Positions 9,930-21,312 of a stretch of 64,000 nt of DNA are shown one piece after another (position 1 is the first letter of the stretch; each line of letters begins with the position of its first letter). The DNA lies in the NCBI GenBank assembly GCA_949825045.1, contig OX463806.1:44230208-44294207 (forward strand), given 5' to 3'. A model generated the notes under the pieces. It was given only the letters and a program-made list of their open reading frames with translations. It searched no databases and was not told the origin of the DNA. The position numbers were made by a program, and so were the translations under genes. The DNA is from Argyresthia goedartella. Taxonomy: Eukaryota > Arthropoda > Insecta > Lepidoptera > Argyresthiidae.

Positions 9930-10767
9930 GTACACTCAGGACGACTTGCACCAGACTTTTGACAGCCTAAATACAGTTTAAACCCCACTTAAATACACAA
10001 GACTTCTGGGTTAAGTGGGAGCCTGTTTGACAGGCAATAACCTTGACGTGCTTGACTACGCCAACGTTAAAAGTCTGGTACAATTAGCCCTTACTGAGTC
10101 ACGAAGGACAGAGATCCAGTTTGCACTAACCTTCGATACATTTTGATAATCCTTAGATCGAGTCTATGGAATGGCAAAGTTAACTCGATTTCAATGCTAA
10201 CTCGTGTTCCAACTATGTTTTAAGCGGCAGTTTGTTTGCCATATCTTTATATATCCTGTCCTGTCATCTCTCAACAGGGATATGGGACAAAGGCTTAGGT
10301 TTAAGAAAATATATCATAATTGCTCATAATAAAACCAAATATTCGATTTATATGTATTGCAAGTCTCATGTGAAAAAATTACATATATTGTAGTGCATAA
10401 GTGCGACTATTATATAATTTATGCATGCAAGAGTCTCAAATTATGCAAATGATAAGCAATTTTCTTTCAATTCAAACCATTTTGAAGATAATGTCAATTC
10501 ATCATTACACTTAGCTTGATTTGTCGGGAAAAATATCTCTTCAGAAATTGACTTATGTGAACTCGTTGCGATATTTATTCCTGCCTTAGCGACAAGATGT
10601 ATTTTTATAGTTTTGATAATTGATTCCTCTGCCCTTGTAAAATGTTGTTACCAATTTTACCCCAAAAGACGCAATCTAGAACAAAAACTTCTAAAACTGA
10701 TGTGTAGTTGTAAACATACACGCACGCCTCTACGATTAGTAACGTTTTTCTCTACATCATTCGACAG
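9930..10767. other. Intron sequence
   Basis: AT-rich sequence with no recognised gene. The frame open from 10613 runs into the next exon, but its first 51 codons precede the acceptor at 10767. Confidence 0.5.
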
Positions 10768-10965
10768 CTTCATCCAATCCCTCACGGCCAAGCTCCGAAC
10801 CCTGTACCCGCTGCACCAAGACACGCAATCCGCCCACGCGGAGGAAGTCACCCTGGTATACTACCCTGGCGTGTTCAACTACCATGAGCTGATACCGCTG
10901 ACGATCACGTTTGTCGGACTGTTCCTGTATGTCTACTTCTCGGTGCGGAAGATTGAGTTCATCAG
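10768..10965 (+). CDS. SCAP: SCAP exon (membrane span 2, start of sterol-sensing domain)
   Basis: Acceptor TTCGACAG, donor GTATGA. Encodes the end of loop 1 and ELIPLTITFVGLFLYVYFSV, matching SCAP [20 protein letters not shown]. The YxYFS tyrosine, whose mutation (Y298C in hamster) makes SCAP sterol-resistant, is present. Phase 2 in, phase 2 out (198 bp). Confidence 0.95.
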
Positions 10966-11227
10966 GTATGATCAGGGTCAGGTGCGGTTCGAACTCGAAC
11001 AAGATACGGTCCAGTACCATCGTACAAGAGAACTTGAGGATAAAAAAGAATAATGCATGAACTGGGTTTCCATACCAGACCCTATTTATCGAGGATCCGC
11101 CGTCAAACCAATTGCGCCAACGATGTTAATCAAAGCTGCCGCGATATTTGCGTTTATAATTTATCACGTCTCGTGTATAGGGGATTAAAATAAGTATCTT
11201 GTATAAATAAAATATCGGGTAGTTGAT

Positions 11228-11305
11228 TATTTGTTGTTGTTGCGGCAACAGAAATCACATTCTGTGAAAATTTCAACTCTACAGCGGTTCAAGAGTTCCG
11301 CTAAT
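11228..11305 (-). repeat. Fragment of the GGGTTCC interspersed repeat
   Basis: The reverse complement contains the AGTTGAAATTTTCACAGAAT block shared with the copies at 9.4 and 45.7 kb. Confidence 0.55.
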
Positions 11306-11424
11306 GGACAGACATACGGAGGTTTGAACAGGTCAGAAAAACACTGTTGGCTTGTTTCTTATGGTTCTGTCACTTTTCAACAGATGGCATTTCACTCTGA
11401 TGAACGAACTCTTTGGCACTTCAT

Positions 11425-11695
11425 GCCATGTCGGTAAAAGCGTGCGTCATGCCGCCGCGTTGGTAAGCGTGCACGGCTTGAGCTGTCAATTGCGGAAGAT
11501 GGCTGACTCGCCAAGGGGGAGTTCAAACCTAACTTCATAACAAAAAGAAATCCATATTATTAATTTTGTTTTCTCGCTGTAGTCATGAAAAGTAAGATGT
11601 GATATCTCGGCGACAAGTGCAATAGACTCGTCTCTTAGAAGGCCTCGCCTGAAGTCGGCCCTCAAACTCACTTGTCCATCTATTGCTCACTTTAC
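11425..11695. repeat. MITE fragment related to 3058-3591
   Basis: Shares the interior (TCGGTAAAAGCG; CTGTCAA.TGCGGA.GATGG) and the right terminal arm, ending ACTCACTTGTCCATC, with the element at 3.1-3.6 kb. No left arm was found, so it appears 5'-truncated. Confidence 0.65.
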
Positions 11696-11732
11696 AGCCT
11701 TTCTATAACAATGTACTGGTGTATTACTATGA

Positions 11733-11935
11733 CGACCTCTGTGGCGCTGAGGTTGTGGCTCTGCCTACTACGTGAGAGGTCCCGGGTTCAAAGAAAATAA
11801 TCCCCAAGTCTTGGATGTTTATATGTGTGTGATGTCGCTGTTTCTGGTTCCCGGGTATCCTAGTGTGGGATCAGAAGCAATTTATGTTCCTGTATATTAA
11901 TGTTTATGTTTTTGTTTATTGAAAAGTTTGAAACA
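11733..11935 (+). repeat. Probable tRNA-derived SINE
   Basis: An A-box-like GTGGCGCTGAGG is followed about 40 bp later by a B-box-like GGTCCCGGGTTCAAAG, the arrangement of a Pol III promoter in tRNA-derived SINEs. A tail of about 130 bp includes GGTTCCCGGGTATCC. No tRNA fold is intact. It could be a chance match. Confidence 0.45.
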
Positions 11936-12375
11936 ATGCCCACCAAACCGTTCCGTCACCGACTAAGACCGGTTTAGTCGGTGCGAACACGATCCGCGCA
12001 TGGCACGCGACGGTCACGGAACCGTGCATAGTCTCATACTTTTCGACCCAATGAATATTTGTACGGATGATGATGATACGGGGATAGTACGGCCATTGAA
12101 CCCGTTATGTAGGGTATGGCACGCTGTTGATACGTTCTAGTGGGCCGTGTCGTGTACTTTCCGCGCCTGGTACGTTCCTACCATGTCCCGTCATGGTGTA
12201 GTGGGCTCAGACCTTTAGGGCATCATATTGTGTCGGGAAAGGTTTATTTTTATTTTATAACTATCTAACGCACAGCGTCACCGACGTTTATCCAGTTGTA
12301 TTACAATGAAAGCACAGCCCCTCAATCAAATGAAGTTTCACGATAAATGATCTGATTTCTGGTTTCTTTTTCCAG
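11936..12375. other. Intron, GC-richer stretch with small hairpin
   Basis: 11957-11983 forms a 10-bp hairpin (CACCGACTAA / TTAGTCGGTG). 11980-12200 is GC-rich for this window and may be an old transposon, but no family was recognised. Confidence 0.35.
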
Positions 12376-13320
12376 GTCTAAACTAGGCCTCGCCGCCAGC
12401 GCAGTCCTGACCATGGCAGGCAGCCTCTCCATGTCGATGGGGATTTGCTTCTACACCGGCTTTACCCTCAGTCTGCAAGGAAAGGAGGTCTTCCCATACC
12501 TGGTCATCATCGTCGGCCTCGAAAACGTCCTAGTGTTGACCAAAAGCGTGACCTCGACGGATTCAAGGCTAGACGTCAAAATACGCCTCGCCCAGGGATT
12601 GAGCAAAGAAGGATGGTCGATCACGAAGAACTTACTCACAGAAATCACAATTTTTACTCTAAGCTTCTTTACATTCGTCCCGTTCATCCAGGAGTTTTCA
12701 ATCTTCATGATTGTTAGCCTAATATCTGACTACTTCATCCAAATGGCGTTCTTTGCCACGATTTTGGGTATCGACGTACGCCGAATGGAGTACTACCAAG
12801 AGGAGAACAGCAGATTGCATCTCAAAGAGTACTTTAACTCGACGAGCGCCTTAAATTGGAGGTATAACAACTACGGCGAAGACAGCAGTGAGATGCCACC
12901 TAGAATGACCAAGTCAAAGTCTCATCCGAGACTGAATGGTTTAGCTCAGAGTCCAACAGACGTGGTCGCCAAGAGAAAAAGCAGTCCAAAGCACGTAGAC
13001 GCGCGAGTCCCCAAACGTATCAGATTAGTTAACTTTTGGGCGAGAACCCGCTTTTTCCAACGCGCATTCATGCTATGGATGCTAGTCTGGATATCGATGA
13101 TCGTTTACAACTCCGGTGTAGTCGAATACTTTGTCGCTAGACACGAGGTTTTCGAAGAGGCTAGCCACGAGAAGCGGCCTGCAGATAGTGTGGTGTACAA
13201 ACCCAGCGCGGAGAGCTACGTGTTTTCGCCGCTGGTGGACTTGCCGGAGGAGCGGTCGGCGGCGGGGGACAACGAGACGGTCCTGTTGAAGCATTCTGCG
13301 CATCTGCGGCCTTGGTCTAG
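12376..13320 (+). CDS. SCAP: SCAP exon (sterol-sensing domain, spans 3-7)
   Basis: The largest exon (945 bp; phase 2 in, phase 2 out; acceptor TTTTTCCAG, donor GTGAGT). It encodes most of the sterol-sensing domain: span 3 around VLTMAGSLSMSMGICFYTGF, span 4 FPYLVIIVGLENVLVLT (nearly identical to vertebrate SCAP), and spans 5-6 through FVPFIQEF and LISDYFIQMAFF. The SD(Y/F)F aspartate equivalent to hamster D443 is present. A cytosolic Ser/Lys-rich loop and span 7 (FMLWMLVWISMIVYNSGV) follow. After span 6 vertebrates have RRMELADL, the COPII-binding hexapeptide; here it reads RRMEYYQE. The end is an acidic luminal region with an NET glycosylation sequon. Confidence 0.97.
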
Positions 13321-13381
13321 GTGAGTCAACGACTGCCTATATTAGCTTGTATGTAAGCGTACGACAATCAGTTAGTCTTGT

Positions 13382-13468
13382 GCCTGCTCGGTCATCAGAG
13401 AGAGCGCTCCGTACTAGTACATTTCAGTCAGTGTACTAGTACACTCTAACAGCTCTATTAGTACTATT
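13382..13468 (+). repeat. Flanking repeat left of Pao1
   Basis: Starts GCCTGCTCGGTCATCAGAGA and ends TTAGTACTATT directly before the Pao1 5' LTR. A diverged copy, about 80 bp, lies at 23391-23472, after the truncated 3' LTR. It is far too long and diverged to be a target duplication. Confidence 0.75.
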
Positions 13469-13746
13469 TGTACAAGCCAACCTTGTACAATGCGAACGCG
13501 GCATTTATCAGCACGTTCTAATTTCTATATAATTGTATTATAACTATTAACATATTGCAGTTCTACTTACTTATTCGCCGTAGCACCTAAATCTAAGCCA
13601 CAACAGACTATCTTTAGAGTGTATTTCATTATTATAAAAGTAAAGTGTTTTCAACTATACAAGGAGACTCTTTAAACTTCCAACTGACAACTTAGCTAAC
13701 CCTGAGTTGTATGTAAGGCTGTGTGGATCCCACCAAAGACCATACA
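13469..13746 (+). repeat. Pao1 5' LTR
   Basis: Begins TGTACAAGCC and ends CCATACA, 6 nt before the primer-binding site. Only its first 74 bp are repeated downstream (23263-23336), so the 3' boundary is inferred from the CA end and primer site. Confidence 0.7.
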
Positions 13747-13752
13747 TCTTTT

Positions 13753-13771
13753 TGGTCCTTCGAACCGGATT
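13753..13771 (+). promoter_or_regulatory. Pao1 primer-binding site (tRNA-Tyr-like)
   Basis: TGGTCCTTCGAACCGGATT is complementary, with one mismatch, to the 3' end of insect tRNA-Tyr as I know it (CCGGCTCGAAGGA plus CCA). It lies just after the LTR, as expected for minus-strand DNA priming. Confidence 0.65.
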
Positions 13772-14166
13772 GGTTCTTCAGAAAACTCTGTGATTGGAGT
13801 GTTGGTGTTGGGCAACTGTGACGGAAGCGGCAGCGAGCAGGAAGGCACACCGGAACGTGATTGTACGCACTGAGCACGGACCTGATCACATGAACCACCG
13901 ACAGGCAGTGTATCCCGACCACTGTATCTATCAAGAATAACATACTAACGGCATAGCAGCTCACGCAGAATAGAACTGTCCTCCACTGCAGGGAGTAATC
14001 AACTGAAGACAACAAGTCTTACGCAACAAACGCACTGACGCCGGCCGTAGCCGAGTGTATGAAGGCAAGAGCAGCCTCATCTTACTGACACCGGAACCCA
14101 CAAATCTGGTGTATAAAGACAAGAAAAGTCTTATTCTACTCGTACAGCATCAATCCATCATCCAAT

Positions 14167-14215
14167 CATAAACCAATTTCCACCGATCTACAAGATCGGT
14201 GGAAATTGGTTTATG
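14167..14215 (+). repeat. Perfect 23-bp hairpin in Pao1 leader
   Basis: Arms 14167-14189 and 14193-14215 are perfect complements around a 3-nt loop. It sits between the primer site and the gag start at 14247, where packaging or dimerisation signals usually lie. The function is inference. Confidence 0.9.
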
Positions 14216-14246
14216 AACTGAAGAAACTACACATACAAGCACAAAA

Positions 14247-15499
14247 ATGATCGGAAAAATCATCGAACTTCAGCTCATCTCCTTCGAAAGTATAAAATCG
14301 ATATGTACCAACTTCAAGAAGGATGGGGCAGATCGCAAAACTCTTGAGTACCTGGAAAAGCGCATCAGTGCTCTGGAGGTAAATTGGCTTGAGTTTAGCT
14401 CGAACCACAAGATACTGGCCCTAGCAGGAACAACGGACTACGACTACTTTAAGGAGGATGTGTATAACAAAACCAAAATAATGTACGAAGAAACTCTACA
14501 GATCATGGTTGACATAAAAAAAGGATTAGCCCCGACAGCCGGAGTTTCCCAGAAGGCTGTACTGGCTCCTGCGGTTCTGCGACTATCCACCGGATCACTA
14601 GCTACGCCAGGGACCTCAGGAGCAAATATGGAGGTTAACCAACAAGAACAGACCCACGTTAAGCCCGCTGATGTTGAAAAGGACAGGAAAACTGACTTAC
14701 TGCGGCAACAAAGATTCAACTTCAACGCACTAAAAAGAGTTGTTTCTAAGATTAATCTTCAAGATGTGAACGAAAAGTGGGAACTAGAAGACCATCTTAA
14801 GGTATTAACGTCTAAGTGGGATGCTATCGATAAAATTCACTGGGAGATAGAATACCTGCTTCAAGGCTCCAACTCGGATTACGCCATTGAGTATAACGAA
14901 GGGGAAGAAACTTACGATCGGTACAAATCTGAGATCAATAAGAAGATGTGGGCCAACATGCACTATCAGAAAAGCACGCCGAAAATGGAGTTACCAGAGT
15001 TTAACGGCGACTACATCAACTGGACATCCTTTAAAGACCTCTTTCTGGTAACTATACATGTAAACCCGCTACTTTCTAAGACGCAAAAAATGCAACATCT
15101 GAAATCAAAGGTCAAAGGAGAAGCCGAAAAGTTAATTCAACATTTGAACATAAGTGCCGACAATTATGATTCATGCTGGGATATCATCTGCCACCGTTAC
15201 GACAATAAGCGGCTGCTGTTTACATCTCACATTAATACACTTTTGAATCAACCTACCATCCAGAATCCTAACGCTCTCAAGAAGCTACACGACACTACTA
15301 TTGAATGCTTGAATGCGATAACGAACATCGGAATCGACATCTCGACCTGGGACCCACTCATAGTGCACCTGATAGTACAGAAGCTAGATCCTGAAACCTA
15401 CAGCGATTACATGCACAGCCTCGAGGATCCAAGAGAATTACCAGACGTAGAGGCATTTGTAAAATTCCTAGAGTCTTCTTTCGTGGCTTTAAAACTCAA
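14247..15499 (+). pseudogene. gag: Pao1 gag, 5' part (interrupted by a LINE)
   Basis: A BEL/Pao-type Gag of about 415 codons before the break. Conserved segments include ELPEFNGDYINWTSFKDLF and HLNISADNYDSCWDIICHRY, which match the corresponding part of the second Pao element at 37.9-38.1 kb. Start chosen as the ATG that begins the homology with the Pao2 gag start. A LINE on the opposite strand interrupts it near 15.50 kb; the zinc-finger end resumes at about 19.89 kb. Gag would form the particle core. Confidence 0.85.
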
Positions 15500-16034
15500 A
15501 AAAAAAACTCAAAACTCAAAACGTTTATTCTGTAAATAGGCCACAAGGGCACTTTCACATGTCATTTCATTTCATTTTTTACAGAACATTTGGTATTATT
15601 ATTTGTATCATATTATCAGAAAAAAAAAGTACTTAATTATTGTTTCTGAGAGATGTAAAGAGTCTCAAATGTCATAATAAAATAATTAAAATATAAATAA
15701 CAGAGATGTATAGTCTCTTTAGTGAATAATACAATGATGATAGGAGATGTAAATGGTCCCCACAGTCAAGAGTTGTGTAATTAAATTAATCTTTGGAGGT
15801 GTAAAAGGCCTCCAAGTGTCCAGTAAAAGAAACTCTGGCAGTGAGGATGCTCACAATTAATTAGAACAATTCAGTCCCAAGCATTTTTATCGTCTATGTA
15901 CTCTTTAATACTGTAGTAAGCTTTAGAAATAAGCCTTTGCTTGATGTATTTCTTGAACTTATTAATTGATAGATCTGTCAAAGTTCTTGGGAGTTTATTG
16001 TAAAATCTTACACTATTACCCTTGAACGAGTTTT

Positions 16035-18760
16035 TTATTTTATGGACCGAGTAGTGGGCACTGCAAGTTTGTCCTTGTTTCTAGTATTAAAGTTATGTAT
16101 ATCACAGTTTCTTCGAAAGTTAACAATGTTCTTATGGACATACATAATATTCTCGTAAATATATTGACTATGGACTGTCAATATATTTACTTCTTTAAAC
16201 TTATTTCTAAGAGAATCTCTATTATTCATTTATAAATCGCACGAACAGCCCGCTTCTGCAGCACAAAAATAGTATTTATGTCAGCAGCACTGCCCCAGAG
16301 CAGAATACCGTAGGACATAATACTATGAAAATAACTAAAATAAACTAATCTGGCTGTTTTTAAATCTGTCAAGTGACGGATTTTCCTGCATGCAAAAGCT
16401 GCAGAGCTCAGTCTGTTCGATAGCTTATCAATATGTGGACCCCATTGGAGTTTGGAATCCAACGTTATACCTAGAAACACTGTGCTGGTTACCAATTCCA
16501 ATTCCTCATTTTTAATTGTTATACATGTCTGATTATTTTTAACGTTAGTAGTAAGAAACTTAACACATTTAGTCTTTTTCTCATTTAATAGCAAATTATT
16601 AACATTAAACCAATTTACCACTCTTGATATGGTATTGTTCACGTGATCATCATTAGCGTGTTGGTTTCGCTTTGTTTTAAAAATAAGTGAGGTGTCATCA
16701 GCAAACAGTACCATATCATGACAGTCCCTTCCTAGATAGGGTAAGTCGTTTATATAGATGAGGAATAGGAAGGGTCCCAATATTGAGCCCTGTGGCACGC
16801 CCAAAGAAACCAATGATCCTGGTGATCGTTCTCCGTTTACGTCTACCCTTTGTATTCTTCCGTTCAGATAAGATTTTAACAAATTCAATGACGTGTCTCT
16901 AACTCCATAATGATGTGATTTCCTGATCAATGTTTCATGACAAACGCAATCAAAAGCCTTAGATAAGTCACAAAAAATGCCTAGGACATCTTGTGACTCT
17001 TCCCAGGCATCAAAAATACTTTCAATGAACTGAATTCCGGCATATGCATTAGCTTATTTGATTCAAAATGATGTAATAGCTGTGATAAGATTAATTTCTC
17101 AAAAATTTTACTAAAAGTTGGTAGTATTGATATAGGTTTGAAATTGGTGGGGTCTTGAGTACTACCTGCTTTGAAGAGGGGAATTATCTTACTTTGTTTC
17201 ATTAAATCAGGAAATTCACCGCAGTCTATACAATTGTTGAAAATGACCGCTAGGTCAGGTGCAATTAATTCGATCAGGGATTTAACGACGTGAACAGAGA
17301 GTCCCCAAAGATCATTCGTTTTATTAACATTTATCAATTTAAATGCCTTTACGACATCTGAACTTGTGACGTGCTTAAAATTCAAGTATGAAGCACACTC
17401 TGAGACATTATCTTTTAATATTGCAACAACAGACAAAGGTGACGAATTTAAATACTTAGTCGTGGAAGCCGGTGCATTAGTAAAAAACGATTCAAATTCA
17501 GTTGCAACTTCTAAGCTAGAACTCGTAAGCTGTCCATTGATTTTTAGTTCGTAATCGTGACTCGCTTTTTTACTACGACCGGCCTCCTCATTTATTATTT
17601 TCCAAGTCGTTTTTATAACATCGGAACTATTCTTAATTTTACTACTCAGAAAATTACGTTTAGCTGTATGACAGTCTAATTTAAATTGTTTGGAGAACTG
17701 TTTGACTTGTTCTTTAAATTCGTCACTCATGTTGAACCGTCGTTCCTCATACAATGCATACAATGCTTGCCTGCGTTTATGCAACTCTGCAGTAGCCCAC
17801 GTACTAAAGTCGTTTGAACCACTAACCACAACCGATTTTGAAGTGAATATCGCGCTATACTGTTTCATAAAGGTTTCAAAGAATAAGTTATACATTATAT
17901 TAGGAGACTGTTCAGCAGCCAAAAACGGTAGTTCCTGGGCTAAAGAGTATCTCATTCTTTCTAACCGGTCAGCAGTTATTGGCACAAACGAAATTTTCTT
18001 TTTAATGACAGGTTCTCTAATAGAATCAAATTGAAATAATTGACCTAAATGATCTGAATCCAATTCACTGATAACACTTTTACTGATTGGAATAACATCA
18101 GTAAAAATGTTGTCAATGCATGTAGCACTAGTAGCAGTCACTCTTGTTGGCTCCATAAATAAATGGCTAAGCCTAAATGATGAGAAAAGATTTATCAATC
18201 TAACGCTGAGAGTAGTTCTTTCTAACAGATTAACATTAAAGTCACCACATATAATTAATCGTTTCGTACTGTGTGATGAAATAGTTAGGACGGATTCCAT
18301 TATTTTCTCGAACATTTCAAAGTCGCTCAAGGGTGGCCTATAGACACATATAACGATGAACTGTTCTAATTCCACAGCTGCAAGTTCTATAGTTCGTTCA
18401 ACAGATAAGGAAACAATGTCCTTACGTTCCTTGAATTTCATATGATTGTTTAGTATGATTAATGCCCCACCATGTATTGAATTAAGTCTGGTGAACGAAC
18501 TACCAACCTGGTGATCTTTAAAGCTAAACATAATTTCATTAATAGTTAACCAGTGCTCTGTTATGCACAAAATGTCAATTTTATTACAATTTAAAAATAA
18601 CTCTATTTGTAGATCTTTGCCTCTAATACATTGAATATTCTGATGAACCAGGCTTATATACTTAGCATGTGAGCTTCCCTTATTCTTAGGGTTTTCTAAT
18701 ATACTAGAACATATGTTGCCAGAGCCTGGGTCCTCTGTTGTCTTATGAACTAATTTAAAT
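16035..18760 (-). pseudogene. LINE ORF2: endonuclease-reverse transcriptase, broken
   Basis: In order: an apurinic-type endonuclease (DILCITEHWL, CVYRPP, IICGDFNVN, SDHLGQLF), the linker, then RT with FCDLSKAFD (motif A), GVPQGSILGPFLF and LFADDTS (motif C), and the SYGILLWGSAADI tail. The endonuclease frame is open upstream of the first ATG at 18570 to about 18760. A deletion with frameshift near 17.05 kb removes the segment before motif A. A second frameshift lies near 16.23 kb. All catalytic residues I can recognise are present apart from these breaks. Confidence 0.88.
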
Positions 18761-18938
18761 GCATCCTGTTATTCTGGTCTGATACCAGATTCATATTAGG
18801 CTGCTCAGTAAAAGCAGAGTTAGAAGCCAAATTTTTGGCTGTAATGTCATATAAATATAATAATGACATAGCTATTTGTCGTTTACAATAATTTGAAAGG
18901 TAAAATGTAACTTTAGTCATAGTAAAATAATTACTAAC

Positions 18939-19835
18939 TTAATTGTTAGTGTCAATAATATCAAACTTATTATTATATGTACATAAATTGTACATAGTTA
19001 TATTCATATTATGTCTATATACATTTTCATTTTGTGTCAATTGGTTGCAGTAGGGAAATGTGAACAATATAATTTTTTTCACACTAAGACCATTCAATGT
19101 TTCATAAAATTTTATTAAATTATTTTTGTTCACATCTCCCCTATTGCCCATGAAAATTATCAGTGTGGCACTGGCTGTGATAGTGCTGTCATTCAAAATT
19201 TGATTTATAATATTATCTACAGTGCTAAAAGGTGAGCAATTACTAATAACACTATGTCCCTTAGAGTATGAGTGGAGTGCTGAGCCCATGCCACTTCCAA
19301 TCTCATCACAGTACATTATAATATCAGGTGTTGTGGTCATATCAGACTTGGCAGAACTATTATCAGTAACACCTTGTGTTGGTAAACTGTCACACAAGCC
19401 CGGAGAGTTGCCCGCTGTCAAACAACCACCTTTCTGCTCACAGCGACAAGTATGGTTGTTGGTCAGCGACTCAAACCGCTCACAGTTATGGTTCATTTCT
19501 TGAATTAAATCATCCATAGCCAATGAGTATTCATTTATAACTTTCTTAGAGTTCAAATATGCACTGTTTAGTGATCTCAATGAATCCTCCAAGCTTTGGA
19601 TTTTCAAATGTAAGTTTTGTGTGTCAGTTTCATACACAAACTTAGTACTTTCTAATTCTAATACACACATATTCAAATCATGTAATAAGTTTACATTTTT
19701 CTTGCTTACTTTTAAGTTTTTAGTACACAATTTATTATGTTTTATTAATTTCTGAGTTTTCCGTATATACCTATTTATTTTAATGTATTTTTTCAGTTTG
19801 TTATTGCTGCAACTTAATAACCTTGATGTGGGCAA
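18939..19835 (-). CDS. LINE ORF1 protein, possibly esterase-like
   Basis: 298 codons, intact. Lys-rich start, then a likely coiled coil (about residues 40-115), a Cys/His-containing stretch (HTCRCEQKGGC, about 128-138), and a carboxy-terminal alpha/beta-like segment with TLIIFMGNRGDVNKNN and KKIILFTFPYC. CR1-group LINEs often carry an SGNH-type esterase in ORF1; spacing here fits loosely but the GDS and DxxH motifs are not clear. It immediately precedes ORF2, supporting ORF1 identity. Expected role is RNA binding and transport of the LINE particle. Confidence 0.65.
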   Translation of the reverse strand: MPTSRLLSCSNNKLKKYIKINRYIRKTQKLIKHNKLCTKNLKVSKKNVNLLHDLNMCVLELESTKFVYETDTQNLHLKIQSLEDSLRSLNSAYLNSKKVINEYSLAMDDLIQEMNHNCERFESLTNNHTCRCEQKGGCLTAGNSPGLCDSLPTQGVTDNSSAKSDMTTTPDIIMYCDEIGSGMGSALHSYSKGHSVISNCSPFSTVDNIINQILNDSTITASATLIIFMGNRGDVNKNNLIKFYETLNGLSVKKIILFTFPYCNQLTQNENVYRHNMNITMYNLCTYNNKFDIIDTNN

Positions 19836-19889
19836 TGTGTCATTAGTTAAATCAATGACATCATCAAGGCTTCCAGTTGCAACAGTAAC

Positions 19890-20886
19890 CAGCTGCGGGT
19901 TAGAGACCCTTAACCCTGCGAAATCTGGAACTCAAGGAAATTCGCATACTCGAAAGGAAAATAATTTCGCCGATCAAATGTCGACTAATTATAACAAGTC
20001 TGTGAAGTGGACAAAGACCTACCATACGACGATTCGAAACTGTCCACTCTGCAAAAGCGAGCACGTGTTGATGAACTGCCCTACGTTTGCTGACATGAGT
20101 ATTGAGGCACGGAATGCGGCAGTCAAGCAAACGCACTTATGCAAAAACTGCCTATTCAGTCACGAAGGTCGAAAGTGTGACTCAAATAAAACGTGCAAGA
20201 TATGTAAAAGATATCATCACACGTCCCTGCATAATCCGGATATCAGCAAGATATACGATCCCCTTGGATGGATCGCACCTGTAGTCATAAAAACAAAAAT
20301 ATTGTTTCAAACCCTGTGGCTGACAAAAATGTCCTGGGATGACAAGCTGCCTCTTGAAATCACTAAAGAATGGGAGCAGTTACGCGGCGATATACCGAAC
20401 ATAAACAAGGACACTTTACCAAGGTGGATATCGTATACGTCACACAACATACGTTTGGACGGATTTTGCGACGCCAGCGAAAAGGCATTCGGTTGTGTGA
20501 TTTATACCACAACGGACGGCGAGTGCGGACAGCGAAAAGTAACGCTACTGGCAGCAAAAACAAAAGTAGCTCCAATCAAGAAAAAGCTGACATTACCAAG
20601 GCTAGAACTGGAGGGGGCTGTTCTACTATGCAGATTAATGGAGATAGTGACCAACGTCTTATCAGAGTTTCCAACGACGGTCCACTTCTGGACTGACTCA
20701 CAAGTAGTCTTAGCGTGGCTACGAGGAGATTTTTCTCGATGGGACAAGTATGTGGCGAACAGGGCGTCATATATTAACAACACGTTCCCGCAAGGAAACT
20801 GGCATTACGTCAAGACCGGCGAAAACCCCGCTGACTGCGCTTCAAGAGGCCTTCTCCCCAGCCAACTTACCAAGCATACGCTTTAG
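19890..20886 (+). pseudogene. Pao1 gag zinc-finger end fused to RNase H region of pol
   Basis: Gag resumes after the LINE and includes the Cys/His array CPLCKSEHVLMNC and LCKNCLFSHEGRKC...CKICKRYHH. It is then joined, in frame, directly to ISKIYDPLGWIAPV, which belongs late in the reverse transcriptase. Protease and RT catalytic core are therefore deleted. The RNase H part follows (DGFCDASEKAFGCVIY, TLPRLELEGAVLLCRL, HFWTDSQVVLAWL). An in-frame TAG ends the frame at 20884-20886, but homology continues past it. Confidence 0.85.
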
Positions 20887-21294
20887 TGGAACGGACCTGA
20901 ATGGTTAACAACCACAAATGATCTACATGACGACATAAAACCTGACATCACACATGCATACGCAGTGACGAAAAACGCTGAGTCGAGCAGCGCGCAAAAG
21001 ATAGCGGATACCGCACCCAAACAAGGTGTGATACATGACCTGCTACAACGTAGTAGTTCATTGACGCGTGTAGTACGAGTGCTCGGCTGGTTGTTACGAG
21101 TCAAAACAAAGCAGAAAAATAGCTACTTGACACTTAACGAGCTGAGAGATGCATTGCACAGAGTTGTAAAATGGGTTCAAGAGGCAGAATTTAAAGGTGA
21201 AATCAAGCGCCCCATAAGCAAACTTACACCCCTCCCGATAAATAGAAGCCAACGAACAGATTTCGACGAACTGGGAAAATCAGAGGAGTGTTAG
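20887..21294 (+). pseudogene. Pao1 pol remnant with integrase deleted
   Basis: Same frame as the previous piece. It continues the pol connector (ending LRDALHRVVKWVQEAEF), then jumps to KRPISKLTPLPINRS, the very end of integrase (compare KRPIVKLSPLPLPTN in Pao2). Almost the whole integrase is missing, without frame loss. A TAG at 21292-21294 is the only stop before the env frame. Confidence 0.8.
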
Positions 21295-21312
21295 ACTAAA
21301 AATTCATCACCC

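Larger units (their letters stand above)
15500..19890 (-). mobile_element. CR1-group LINE, copy 2, inserted in Pao1 gag
   Basis: Near full length (about 4.4 kb) on the minus strand with ORF1, endonuclease and reverse transcriptase. The 3' end is AATAAACG followed by TTTTGAG repeats (+ strand 15495-15525), which resemble the gag target itself (TAAAACTC). The 5' junction is near 19.89 kb; its exact base and any target duplication are uncertain. It carries the same RT family as copies 1 and 3. Confidence 0.85.

Noticed and set aside
9752..9970. Arg/Ser-rich + strand frame over a SCAP exon
   Set aside because: Wrong phase; the exon reads in another frame with clear SCAP homology.
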